Shown: positions 25,333 through 33,296, numbered from the stretch's first letter. The stretch: DNA of 42,422 nt from Methylobacter sp. (GCA_030653175.1 JAURZV010000107.1:1-42422), one strand, 5' to 3'. The notes: generated by a model from the letters alone, not told the origin. Numbers and translations: made by a program.

Positions 25333-26994
25333 ATGTCCAAAAGATCCCTCTTTCTATTAATGCTGTCAATCCCTGCATTAGTCACCGTTGCCGTTTATTT
25401 TTTACCGACCGCGCTACAAAAAGCCGATATTACGCCGCCTGCGACCGTTTTTAACCGGTCAGCAGAAACTGTCGCAGTGGAAAAGCCTTGTTCTAACGAA
25501 CATCCCGAATGGCGGCAAGCGCAAGTTATCGATGGCGTAAAAATCGATGAGGCGTTGGCGTGCGAGCCGGATAATCCTTACGACATTGCGGTTGCGGTTA
25601 AAGGCGCCAACAACGTGTCGATGCAGACTTTGATGCAGACACATCTGGCTCAGGATGCCTTGACCATGACCGATGATCTGGATGGCGATGGCGATCCCGA
25701 CATCATTCGCATCAAACTGGAAATCGCGGAGCTTAACGGCGCAAGTCCCGATGGTGATTTTCTGATTAACACGTTCGACATTGCCCCCGGCATCCAGCCG
25801 GGGCTTTGGGTTTTCGCGCCCAAATCCAGCGGCATGGCGCTTAAAAATTTCAACTCGGCAGTCGCCAATCCGTTGCTGCGTGCGCCATCGCCGGTGATTC
25901 GGGTCGAACAGGGCGACAAGGTTTATATTACGCTGGAAAACACCCATTATTTACCGCACACCATCCATCTTCATGGTGTTGATCATTCCTGGGAAACCAC
26001 TGCCGGTGTCGATAATGACGGCATGGAGGAGCACCCGGTGTTCCCCGGCAAAAGCCATACCTATGAAATCCAGCCACGGCATGCCGGAACTATGTTTTAT
26101 CATTGCCACGTACAAACCGCCCAGCATTATATGATGGGCTTGAACGGCATGTTCATCGTCGAAGAAAACCGGCCTGATAATTGGGTGCAGACCTTTAATA
26201 TCGGCGCGGGGCAGGTGCGTCACCCGGCGGCTGCGGTGAAGGAATCCTACAGTCAGGAATATGATTTATATTATCAGTCCGTCGATAAAAAACTGGCGCA
26301 AATCATACAGGGCGCAAATGATCCAAGACTGATTGTACACCGGATGAGCCGCGAATACAACATGACCGAATCGTTTGAAAACTATTTTATGCTGAACGGT
26401 CACTCCTTCCCCTACACGCTGAGGGATGCGGTGATCGTCGCCAATGAAAATGAAGATATAAAACTGCATGTCGCCAACGCCCAGCGTTCTTTGGTAGCGC
26501 TTCATATCCACGGACATAAAGCCACCATCACTGCTTTCGACGGTGTTGAGCAACCGGCCGGATTGCAGATAACGCGGGATGTATTCGACATCGCTCCGGC
26601 GCAACGTCTTGATTTGCGGCTGCGAACCCAAAACAACGGTTTGGACAGTTACGGCCCCGGCCTGTGGATGTTTCATGACCATGTACCGCCCGGCACCACC
26701 ACCGATGGCATGGAGCCGGGCGGTAACATGGCTATCCTTGCCTACAAGCCGTTGCTTGATGAGCAAGGCATGCCGAAAATGCACGATGCGTTGCTCGATC
26801 AGGTATTTAACAAAGATTACTATGCCAAAAAACAGGCAGTCTGGGGAGAAGGCGATTTTGCGCCGTTACTCGGAGAAGCCGGGTTAATTGCGCCCGACTA
26901 TGTTCGCATCATCGTTTTTGGCTTGGCGGCCGGGTTAGCCATAGGGCTGCTTGTTTTTGTGGTGCTGATTTATAAACGGAAACAAAAGCTATGA
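25333..26994 (+). CDS. membrane-anchored two-domain multicopper oxidase
   Basis: A 553-residue copper oxidase that would couple one-electron substrate oxidation to a trinuclear copper site. A start-transfer segment (about 4-24) and a C-terminal membrane helix (about 526-547, followed by KRKQK) anchor it to the inner membrane, domain outside. The first cupredoxin domain has HTIHLHG and FYHCHVQTAQHYMMG with Cys258, so it carries the type 1 copper; the second has LHIHGHK and LWMFHDHVPPG, with HDH but no Cys. One type 1 site, in domain 1, is the type C arrangement of two-domain oxidases, like the blue copper oxidase of Nitrosomonas. An extra ~150-residue N-terminal region (with Asp-rich DDLDGDGDPD) precedes the first domain. 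Its stop overlaps the cupredoxin start by 4 bases (ATGA). The substrate is unknown; copper, nitrite-related and phenolic roles are all open. Confidence 0.8.
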   Translation: MSKRSLFLLMLSIPALVTVAVYFLPTALQKADITPPATVFNRSAETVAVEKPCSNEHPEWRQAQVIDGVKIDEALACEPDNPYDIAVAVKGANNVSMQTLMQTHLAQDALTMTDDLDGDGDPDIIRIKLEIAELNGASPDGDFLINTFDIAPGIQPGLWVFAPKSSGMALKNFNSAVANPLLRAPSPVIRVEQGDKVYITLENTHYLPHTIHLHGVDHSWETTAGVDNDGMEEHPVFPGKSHTYEIQPRHAGTMFYHCHVQTAQHYMMGLNGMFIVEENRPDNWVQTFNIGAGQVRHPAAAVKESYSQEYDLYYQSVDKKLAQIIQGANDPRLIVHRMSREYNMTESFENYFMLNGHSFPYTLRDAVIVANENEDIKLHVANAQRSLVALHIHGHKATITAFDGVEQPAGLQITRDVFDIAPAQRLDLRLRTQNNGLDSYGPGLWMFHDHVPPGTTTDGMEPGGNMAILAYKPLLDEQGMPKMHDALLDQVFNKDYYAKKQAVWGEGDFAPLLGEAGLIAPDYVRIIVFGLAAGLAIGLLVFVVLIYKRKQKL

Positions 26995-27647
26995 AATGTT
27001 TAATGACACTCTTGATAATGCTGGGCTTGCATTCCCACGCGGCACTTGGGGACGAGCCCATGGCGATGATGCATCACGGCAGCATGATGATGGACGAAAA
27101 AGGCATGATCATGAATGCCAACAGCGATAATCTTCCCAAGGACTGCCCGAAGATTTCAGGCGATGTCAACATCACCATCCATGCCGGCCAGAAACACGCG
27201 CTGAAATTTCCCGGCAAAATGTTTGCCTTCGACAACCAGGAATGGGATGTTGCGCCCTGCTCCCGGATCAACATCACCTTCATCAATGACGACCCGATAC
27301 GCCATCAATTAATGATTCACGGCTTGCCGGGCTATTTATACCCTCAGGGCATGTTCCACCTGGAGCTCTACGGCCAAGGCGAATTGAAGGCTTCGCTGAT
27401 CGTGCCCAGCCAGAAAAAAACCTACCTGGTGCATTGCGAATTGGCGCAACATATGGAAAAAGGCATGAAGGCACAATTAAAAGTCGATGGCGGTGATGGA
27501 GATTTGCCCAGCATTCCCGGCATCAGCAAGCCGGTCAAAGCCGATGTTTATCCGGTAGATTGGGGGCAAACAGCTTGGGCGGTCTTGGTTCTTTGTGTAT
27601 TGATAGGTTGTATTATCCCGTTTTTTATTATAAAAAATAAATTCTAA
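26991..27647 (+). CDS. membrane-anchored cupredoxin
   Basis: A 218-residue secreted blue-copper-type protein. The signal peptide MKCLMTLLIMLGLHSHAALG is followed by a Met/His-rich stretch (MAMMHHGSMMMDEKGMIM) of the kind that binds Cu(I), then a cupredoxin fold (about 55-165) with His105 or His110 in RHQLMIHG and the loop HCELAQHMEKGM, giving Cys149-x4-His154-x4-Met159, a complete type 1 site. A C-terminal membrane helix (about 193-213) ends in KNKF. It is translationally coupled to the oxidase before it, so it is probably that enzyme's electron-transfer partner or copper donor. Confidence 0.82.
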   Translation: MKCLMTLLIMLGLHSHAALGDEPMAMMHHGSMMMDEKGMIMNANSDNLPKDCPKISGDVNITIHAGQKHALKFPGKMFAFDNQEWDVAPCSRINITFINDDPIRHQLMIHGLPGYLYPQGMFHLELYGQGELKASLIVPSQKKTYLVHCELAQHMEKGMKAQLKVDGGDGDLPSIPGISKPVKADVYPVDWGQTAWAVLVLCVLIGCIIPFFIIKNKF

Positions 27648-27670
27648 GAATAAACCCACGGCCCTCCTGT

Positions 27671-27741
27671 AGGGCGTGCCGTGCGCGCCAAAGAATTGGA
27701 AAATTATTTCAGCACAGGAAAAGGCGCGCGTGGCACGCCCT
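27671..27741. repeat. GC-rich inverted repeat (AGGGCGTGCC type)
   Basis: Arms AGGGCGTGCCGTGCGCGCC (27671-27689) and its near-complement (27723-27741) match at 17 of 19 positions. A related single arm is at 39299-39319. It lies between the cupredoxin and GH17 genes and probably ends or separates their transcripts. Confidence 0.7.
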
Positions 27742-27779
27742 GCTTCCTGCCCCACATAATCATTGCTGTCGAGGGTCTT

Positions 27780-28760
27780 ATGAAACAGTTATTGTCATTC
27801 ATTATAATTTCCATGATGTTAGTTGTTTGCCAGAACGCATCAGCGCGCGAAAAAACAACAAAACCCGTTAAAAAAGACGCATTGCAGTGCGCCGCCTTCA
27901 GCCCCTATGTAGGCAAGCTCAACCCCGATTACGGCGCGCATCCGTCCAAAGAGTTAATTGACCGGCTGCTGGACAAATTAATCAAAGACACCCCTTTCCG
28001 CTGCATCATGACCTACGGAGTCATGAATGGCCTGGAATACACTTTCGCCGCCGCCGAGGCACGGCATATCAAAGTCATTGCGATCATCTGGCTGGATGAC
28101 GACATAGCCGTAAACTCGCGCTCCATAATCAGCGGTATTGAAGTGGCAAAAGCCTTCCCCAAAACCATCATAAAATTAAGCTGCGGTTCCGAAGTCAGAA
28201 CCCGTCACGATTATGCCTTTGATGGCGAAATCACCCGTTGTATAGACAGCTTGCGCAAAGCAGGCGTATCCCAACCCATCACCACCATAGATACCTGGTG
28301 GGAATGGTGCAACCGGGTTTCACCCTGCCACCAAACCAGTTTTGGGGTGCAAGTCGATTGGATAGGAACCAACGTTTTTCCTTGGTGGGAAAATAAACAT
28401 TCCGGGGTTTTTTCCTGCACCCCGGCCAAAAAAGCGGCTGATTTCCATATAGCCAGACTGGAAGATATTCGTCGAACTTATCCCGGCAAAGAAGTGATCC
28501 TGACTGAATTCGGCTGGCCGAACGGCCCCGAAGGCGGCATTGAAATCAATAAACTTACCAAGCAGCAGTGCGGTGTTGCAGGCAAGAAAAATCAAGCGCT
28601 GGTCGTTAAATCAACCTTCAAAAAATTGGCTGCAAAAGGCTGGTCGGGCGTAGTATTCGAGGCGTTTTCAGAGAACTGGAAGCCCAGCGAAGAAGGTGAC
28701 TTCGGCAGTTTCTGGGGGATTTGCCAAGGAGAGCCGCCTTATACTTGCATAAATTTTTAG
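27780..28760 (+). CDS. secreted GH17-like glycoside hydrolase
   Basis: A 326-residue secreted protein with the (beta/alpha)8 pattern of glycoside hydrolase family 17 (beta-1,3-glucanases and transglycosylases). A signal peptide (about 1-23, MKQLLSFIIISMM) leads to FSPYVGKLNPDYG (strand 1), IIWLDDD, KLSCGSEVRTR with the expected acid/base Glu138, and LTEFGWPNGPEGG with the expected nucleophile Glu243. The usual GNE of the family is GSE here. At least seven Cys in the mature part (near 37, 75, 135, 154, 177, 183, 213) suggest disulfides. The ATG at 27780 has GAGGGT upstream; the open frame upstream of it comes from repeat DNA. The substrate is unknown; beta-glucan trimming in the periplasm is likely. 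Confidence 0.75.
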   Translation: MKQLLSFIIISMMLVVCQNASAREKTTKPVKKDALQCAAFSPYVGKLNPDYGAHPSKELIDRLLDKLIKDTPFRCIMTYGVMNGLEYTFAAAEARHIKVIAIIWLDDDIAVNSRSIISGIEVAKAFPKTIIKLSCGSEVRTRHDYAFDGEITRCIDSLRKAGVSQPITTIDTWWEWCNRVSPCHQTSFGVQVDWIGTNVFPWWENKHSGVFSCTPAKKAADFHIARLEDIRRTYPGKEVILTEFGWPNGPEGGIEINKLTKQQCGVAGKKNQALVVKSTFKKLAAKGWSGVVFEAFSENWKPSEEGDFGSFWGICQGEPPYTCINF

Positions 28761-28836
28761 CACGCGGATGTGCTGAAAACGCAGTGAAGCGCATTAATAT
28801 CAAACATCTATCACAAACGATGCGCCTCGTGCTTCG

Positions 28837-28940
28837 GCGCGTCCTACGCCCCTGATCACTGAAAACTAAAATTCGATTATTCATTACAATCATCGCAGTT
28901 TATAATCTGTGTTTTGAATCTTACTGTGCGTAGGATGCGC
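28837..28940. repeat. loose inverted repeat in the gap after the GH17 gene
   Basis: GCGCGTCCTACGC (28837-28849) pairs with GCGTAGGATGCGC (28928-28940) at 12 of 13 positions across a 78-base spacer. With the family B unit at 29011-29106 it accounts for much of the 440-base gap 28761-29200, in which I see no gene. Confidence 0.5.
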
Positions 28941-29010
28941 TTTGTTCCCGTGCATACCCTATTGCATTAAATATTAACCCTTGAGATACGTGGCGTGACC
29001 GTGTCGCCTA

Positions 29011-29106
29011 CGACTGCATGGACAGATATTTGCTCCTGCAATATCTGCATTCCCCACGTCCATGTGGATTATGCAGGAGGTAGAGTAATGCAGGAGCAAT
29101 TACCGA
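29011..29106 (+). repeat. palindromic element family B, copy 2
   Basis: A 96-base unit with only 5 differences from 3682-3777. It has the same inverted pair TTGCTCCTGCA / TGCAGGAGCAA and central CCATGTGG palindrome. Unlike copy 1 it is not obviously inside another palindrome. Confidence 0.8.
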
Positions 29107-29200
29107 AAGCGCCTGCTTTTGGTGCTCGGACAATCATGGTGGACGAATGAATCCGGCGCTCGTACTTTTGATTATCGATTTTTTTTGAGAACAGTTTTAA

Positions 29201-30388
29201 ATGACTAAAGTTAAACTAACGCTACTTATTTTAAATGCCGTATGGTTATTTGCAGTGTCCGAAGTCAGTTATGGTCGCCATGCCGCCATTATTATCGACG
29301 CGGACAACGGCAATGTCTTGCATGAAGTAGACGCAACACAGTCATGGTATCCTGCCTCGCTCACAAAACTGATGACGCTGTACATGACATTTGATGCGTT
29401 GAAAGCGGGTCAAATTCATCTACACGACACCTTAACCGCATCAACTCACGCGTCACAACAACCCAATAGTAAACTGGGTTTAAGACGCGGCGAGCATTTA
29501 ACCGTCGAAGATGCTGTTTTAGCCATTATTACCCGTTCTGCGAATGATGCGTCTGTGGTTCTTGCCGAACATCTGGGTAACACGGAGCAGAATTTTGCCG
29601 TTAATATGACGACAAAAGCGCATTCATTGGGCATGTACAACACCCATTTCATGAACGCGACCGGCCTTCCCAACAACTGGCAAGTGACCACATCCAGAGA
29701 TATGGCCGTTCTGGCATGGAAAGCACAGCGCAATTTTCCCGAGTATTATCACTACTTTGCTGCGCACAGCTTTAATTTCAAAGGAACAGAGCTGCGGGGC
29801 ATCAACAAATTCACAGCCAACTATCCCGGCGCGGAAGGCATGAAAACAGGGTTCACCTGCGGCTCCGGTTTCAACCTGATCGGCGCGGCGCATCAGAACG
29901 GCAAACATCTGATCGGTGTGGTGATGGGCGGCATGACCAGCAAAGAACGCTATCAGTTAATGATGCAAAAAATGGATGCAAGTTTCGCTAACCTAACCAG
30001 CGTCGATCCAGTCACAAACATCAACACTATGCTTACAAGCTCAGCAGGCAGCCCGCCCTACCAGCTTGATTGCGGTAATGGAACCGCTACGCATTCAATA
30101 CCAACCTCTAATCGCGTTAGCTATATGCCTAAGCACAAGCATATCAGCCGAACCCGAACTAATATCAGAGGCATTAACACGGTTCGGCCTAAGACTGTCA
30201 TTTGGGCCAAGACCGGCATCAAGCCCATTAACAAGAGCAAGATTTTGCCTAAAGCTATCATACAGACCAGGGCCATTATAAAACCTGCCAGCAAGCTCCC
30301 TGCTAAAAGTAAAAACTTTCATAAACCCAAAGCCGACACTAAAGCGTCCGGCAAAACAAAGAGTACGCAAAAAGTTGCACTTCATTAA
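29201..30388 (+). CDS. D-alanyl-D-alanine carboxypeptidase (peptidase S11) with basic tail
   Basis: A 395-residue penicillin-binding protein of the DacA/DacC type that trims the fifth D-alanine of peptidoglycan stems in the periplasm. The signal peptide ends near residue 25 (SYG). The active-site motifs are all present: SLTK (Ser53, Lys56), SAN (113-115) and KTG (215-217), with the YPGAEGMKTGFT context of S11 enzymes. After the catalytic domain (to about 280) there is no PBP5 C-terminal beta domain or amphipathic anchor; instead a tail of about 100 residues is rich in Lys, Arg, Thr, Ile and Pro, with loosely repeated IKP/KT units. This tail could bind acidic polymers or be disordered. Single gene. 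Confidence 0.88.
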   Translation: MTKVKLTLLILNAVWLFAVSEVSYGRHAAIIIDADNGNVLHEVDATQSWYPASLTKLMTLYMTFDALKAGQIHLHDTLTASTHASQQPNSKLGLRRGEHLTVEDAVLAIITRSANDASVVLAEHLGNTEQNFAVNMTTKAHSLGMYNTHFMNATGLPNNWQVTTSRDMAVLAWKAQRNFPEYYHYFAAHSFNFKGTELRGINKFTANYPGAEGMKTGFTCGSGFNLIGAAHQNGKHLIGVVMGGMTSKERYQLMMQKMDASFANLTSVDPVTNINTMLTSSAGSPPYQLDCGNGTATHSIPTSNRVSYMPKHKHISRTRTNIRGINTVRPKTVIWAKTGIKPINKSKILPKAIIQTRAIIKPASKLPAKSKNFHKPKADTKASGKTKSTQKVALH

Positions 30389-30501
30389 GTCAAACCGTTC
30401 GTGATGGGCTGGCTTCATCTAAATGTATTTACTTATCGCATTTCACAAGCCGGCAATACAACTCCCTCACTATATACAAACAACTCGTCATCCCGGTAGG
30501 T

Positions 30502-30613
30502 ATTCGCTTTGTGCTCTGTCGGGTCACGTCTGACTTCCTGCCTGACCCCTTCGGGTTAATGCAAGTCTGTTCCGGACAGATTTGTGCCGGACCCGTCAGA
30601 GCACAAAGTGAAT
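30502..30613. mobile_element. 112-bp element with 24-bp terminal inverted repeats
   Basis: Arms 30502-30525 (ATTCGCTTTGTGCTCTG...) and 30590-30613 match at 22 of 24 positions; no transposase. It lies between the carboxypeptidase gene and the distal end of the cassette array, 42 bases from the DUF3616 stop. It is MITE-like in size and form. The rest of the gap 30389-30654 shows nothing else. Confidence 0.65.
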
Positions 30614-30654
30614 CCAATAGCCATGAATAGCAGTTTTGTCTGAGTCAAAGCATA

Positions 30655-31809
30655 TCAAAATAACCGTGGTCTTTCCCCCATTCTACCAGGCAGGAGGAAA
30701 ACGTCTGCCGCCGCCGTGCTCTCTCCCAATTGCCGGCTCTCGGACGCGGAATCGTAAACAACAAGGAGCGAGCGGGCTGTGCCGCCATCCGGGGAGAATA
30801 ACGTCATGCCTTCGGCATGATCTACACCCTGGCCGTAGGGCACATCCAGAACACGCTCCAAATCGTCGGCCAGAACCACACTCTCGCCTTTTGGCTTTGT
30901 ACCACCCGGCCACCGGAAGATGGTGATCGGGCCGTCCAGATCCATGGTCGGACCTCCCAGGATCAACAGATCTGAGCCCTGTGCGCAAACGTCGCGGATG
31001 CCGAGACCGCCTAGCTGGAGGAAATGCTTTCGGTAAGGGCGCTGTTTCGGTCCAATTGGCTTCATCCTCAGCATAGACGGCTTCTTGTTATCCTCCTTTA
31101 GCTCCACTTCCAGGATCACCGCCCAGCCACGCAGGACCGGTCCGCGCAGCCCAAGGAAGAGGCGCTTGCCCGCCACGGCCAACCCCTCAATATCAAACCC
31201 ATTGTCCTTGCCCGGGATCGCGAGGAACGATCCCAGATGCTTGTCCCCTCTCAATGCCTCAGTCAAGTCGTTACCCTGGGCGTTACCACGCAGTTGGGCG
31301 GCGATGCGCTTTTTTCCCTTCTTCGTAACTTCTTTCGTCAAGGTGTACGTCCCGTCGCCTTCCACCACGGGGATGCGGGCCAGCAGGTAACGGTTGCCGT
31401 CCGTGCTCACCTTGGCCAATTGCTTATGGGCCCCCTTGGCCCCATCCTTCAGCGTCGGCTTTTTGCGCTTCAGGCTGTGTGACCCCACCAACCAGAGGTA
31501 GCCGTCTTCGTAGTCCAGCCCTTCCACGTCCACCTCTTCCAGGTCCGCGGGATCATTGGGAGGCGCAACTGGCAGCTGAAGATAATCATCGAGAGAGAAT
31601 TGCTTGTGATGTCGGCCATATCTGTAGTTGCCGGTGTTACCTCCCTCGATGAGAGAGAGCCGTTCCAGGCTGTTCGATTCATCGTTGGCGACCCAGAGGC
31701 TGTCCCCGATCTGCAGGGCAACGGACAGTCCATCTCTAAGCTCTTTATCCTTGCCCAGATCATCGCGTTCAGGATTGAACTCCAGGTCAACGGTACTTGT
31801 CGGATTCAT
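30655..31809 (-). CDS. DUF3616 family protein, in a gene cassette
   Basis: A 384-residue protein of the DUF3616 family, predicted soluble beta-propeller-like proteins of unknown function. Blade-like motifs recur: GLSVALQIGDSLWVANDES, VDVEGLDYEDGYLWLVGSHS, FDIEGLAVAGKRLFLGLRGP, GIRDVCAQGSDLLILGGPT, DHAEGMTLFSPDG. There is no signal peptide. Its base composition is clearly more GC-rich than the flanking chromosome, with CTG, GCC and GGC codons favoured, as expected of transferred DNA. The start is 62 bases after the attC at 31871-31930. No attC was found after its stop, so it is the last, apparently broken-ended, cassette of the array. Confidence 0.8.
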   Translation of the reverse strand: MNPTSTVDLEFNPERDDLGKDKELRDGLSVALQIGDSLWVANDESNSLERLSLIEGGNTGNYRYGRHHKQFSLDDYLQLPVAPPNDPADLEEVDVEGLDYEDGYLWLVGSHSLKRKKPTLKDGAKGAHKQLAKVSTDGNRYLLARIPVVEGDGTYTLTKEVTKKGKKRIAAQLRGNAQGNDLTEALRGDKHLGSFLAIPGKDNGFDIEGLAVAGKRLFLGLRGPVLRGWAVILEVELKEDNKKPSMLRMKPIGPKQRPYRKHFLQLGGLGIRDVCAQGSDLLILGGPTMDLDGPITIFRWPGGTKPKGESVVLADDLERVLDVPYGQGVDHAEGMTLFSPDGGTARSLLVVYDSASESRQLGESTAAADVFLLPGRMGERPRLF

Positions 31810-31870
31810 GATTATGCCCTCTGCTCAATTAGTAATTTCGTGCACTCGCCCCGGCTTTTTCTTCCACGCC

Positions 31871-31930
31871 GCCTAACGCAGAGCTAAGCGGGCCGACGTT
31901 AAAAGGCTCCGCTTGAGCGTCTTGCTAGGG
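31871..31930 (-). repeat. attC-like recombination site, 60 bp (after DUF2269)
   Basis: Read on the minus strand: a degenerate outer core CCCTAGC (31930-31924), an inner arm CGCTCAAGCGG, a complementary arm CCGCTTAGC, and the outer core GTTAGGC (31877-31871). The inner arms pair except for an extra base, the unpaired-base signature that lets IntI pick the strand. The DUF2269 stop lies just before it. Confidence 0.75.
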
Positions 31931-31931
31931 C

Positions 31932-32531
31932 TCAATGGGGTTCCTTGGCTTCACTTCGCCTCGTATCCCAAGGGTATAGTTTGGGGATGTAGATTGTGAG
32001 AAGAGCCGCGATCAGTATGGCGGCCACCGCACCAACAATAAACAGTGTCCAAGTATCTGGCTTGATGGTACCTAGAGCTATAATCAGGAACAACATGGGA
32101 AGGTCAAGAAAGTGAGTAAAGGTAGGAATATTCTCTGCGCGCGCCCTCTCTAGCTCAGGGGTGAAACCGCCGGTGTTTACTGCTTCTTTCGCCAAGCGGC
32201 GCAACCGCATGAAATAAAGCCTCGTGACGGTATTCCCCTCGATGAATTCAAACGCAAACAGAAACACCATCCCCGCGAGCCACGGAATATTGATGAAGTT
32301 CCAGCCGCCGAATTGTTCAACAATCAGCCAGGTTCCCGAGATGAGCAGAAGCACTGCGCCGGGCACTACAACACCGTCGTAGAACACTGCAATATTTCTT
32401 ACCGCTTCGGAAAACTGGGGCAACTCGCGCAGTTGACGTGACCGCAAATCGGAGAGCCAGACGCTGATTAGTCCTCCGCCGATGAGTATGGCGCCGAGCA
32501 CGTGAGCAAACTTGAGGAGCGTGTATGTCAT
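31932..32531 (-). CDS. DUF2269 family membrane protein, in a gene cassette
   Basis: A 199-residue inner-membrane protein of the DUF2269 family (unknown function). About five hydrophobic segments can be seen: YTLLKFAHVLGAILIGGGLI, GVVVPGAVLLLISGTWLI, WLAGMVFLFAFEF, LPMLFLIIALGTI and LFIVGAVAAILIAALLTIY. The early KFAHVLGAI and the NTVTRLYFMRLRRLAKEA stretch are family-like. The ATG at 32531 is just downstream of the degenerate core site at 32544-32551, and the open frame upstream of it is attC DNA. Cassette genes coding for membrane proteins of unknown role are common in chromosomal integrons. Confidence 0.78.
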   Translation of the reverse strand: MTYTLLKFAHVLGAILIGGGLISVWLSDLRSRQLRELPQFSEAVRNIAVFYDGVVVPGAVLLLISGTWLIVEQFGGWNFINIPWLAGMVFLFAFEFIEGNTVTRLYFMRLRRLAKEAVNTGGFTPELERARAENIPTFTHFLDLPMLFLIIALGTIKPDTWTLFIVGAVAAILIAALLTIYIPKLYPWDTRRSEAKEPH

Positions 32532-32542
32532 ATTTTTATTGA

Positions 32543-32633
32543 GCCCCAATGTAAAGCTAACCAGGCGCGGCACTGGGAAGCTGAGCAATAAAAACGTACT
32601 ATGACCGCGCTCTGGTTGAGCGCCATGTTAGGC
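32543..32633 (-). repeat. attC-like recombination site, 91 bp (after hicB)
   Basis: Read on the minus strand: core GCCTAAC (32633-32627), inner arm CGCTCAACCAGAGCGCGG, then after a long spacer the complementary CCGCGCCTGGTTAGC, and a degenerate far core ATTGGGG near 32544-32550 in place of GTTRRRY. The near core overlaps the hicB stop codon. The decayed far core may make it inactive. Confidence 0.75.
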
Positions 32634-32840
32634 TTGAACCTCAACGAACGAGCTTGCAGAATGCGGCATCGGAATACGCTGGCCTTCTTCTTTAAGCCCC
32701 TCAATGTGAAACTCGATAGCTTCTTGAATAAGTTGCAGAGCTTCTTGCGATGACTCGCCTACAGCTATGCAACCGGGGAGATCAGGGACATAGGCACCAA
32801 AGCTTGTTGGGCCTTCTTCAATAACAACCATATAACGCAT
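32628..32840 (-). CDS. hicB: HicB family antitoxin
   Basis: A 70-residue antitoxin of the HicB family that blocks HicA. It has the partial RNase-H-like fold with YMVVIEEGPTSFGAYVPDLPGCIAVGESSQEALQLIQEAIEFHIEGLKEEG, the standard N-terminal HicB text. It lacks an obvious C-terminal DNA-binding domain, as in short HicB proteins. Its TAA lies within the core site of the attC that follows (32627-32633), typical of compact cassettes. The gene begins 11 bases after the hicA stop. Confidence 0.92.
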   Translation of the reverse strand: MRYMVVIEEGPTSFGAYVPDLPGCIAVGESSQEALQLIQEAIEFHIEGLKEEGQRIPMPHSASSFVEVQA

Positions 32841-32851
32841 ATAAACCTCTA

Positions 32852-33037
32852 CTACTTAAGTCCCGCTTGTTTCAAAACGTTGATAAGCGTTCCAGGCGGG
32901 ACATCCACGCTGGGTTTTCCAGCAACTGTGACCGTACCGGATTTGATGGGATGGTGGAACTGACGATGGCTTCCTTTTTGCTGTACTTGCAGCCAACCAT
33001 CCAACTCAATTATTGCGATAAGGTCTTTAATTTTCAT
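32852..33037 (-). CDS. hicA: HicA family mRNA interferase toxin
   Basis: A 61-residue toxin that cleaves mRNA through a dsRBD-like fold. The family pattern is complete: KIKDLIAIIELDGWLQVQQKGSHRQF with the catalytic His in KGSH, then HHPIKSGTVTVAGKPSVDVPPGTLINVLKQAGL. Toxin-before-antitoxin order and 11-base gap are normal. It begins 47 bases after the attC at 33084-33207, so hicA-hicB form one two-gene cassette that can stabilise the array. Confidence 0.92.
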   Translation of the reverse strand: MKIKDLIAIIELDGWLQVQQKGSHRQFHHPIKSGTVTVAGKPSVDVPPGTLINVLKQAGLK

Positions 33038-33083
33038 GCTGTGAGTTTAGCACAGCTTTTTCTTGATACTCAACTGGGAACAT

Positions 33084-33207
33084 GCCTAACGTTACGGTAA
33101 GGGGCGCGCCGCCTCTGAGGACTTAAACGAAGCCGCCGAACCTTGATAAAAACAAAACCGCCAAAACCGCCAACGGGCGGTGCGTCCCTTTGACTGACTT
33201 GTTAGGC
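33084..33207 (-). repeat. attC-like recombination site, 124 bp (upstream of hicA)
   Basis: The most complete site of the array. Minus strand: core GCCTAAC (33207-33201), arm AAGTCAGTCAAAGGGACGC, a long GC-rich palindromic middle with CCGCC/GGCGG words, arm GCGCGCCCCTTACCGTAAC, and core GTTAGGC (33090-33084). The two cores are exact complements. It is closely similar to the site at 34843-34959, including the ACGCnCCGCC and GGCTTCGTTTAA segments. Confidence 0.9.
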
Positions 33208-33296
33208 CGGATGCGTGATTGCAAGACCTCATTCTTTCAAAGTTCCGACAGCAGCGGGCCGGCGCTCAGCGCATGCCTTGGTATGAAGAACATCGG

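Noticed and set aside
25960-26120. Copper nitrite reductase (NirK) identity for the oxidase
   Set aside because: The HCH motif and HLHG/HIHG pairs fit a two-domain oxidase with a trinuclear site; NirK has HCA in its type 1 loop and is about 350-380 residues without the long N-terminal region.
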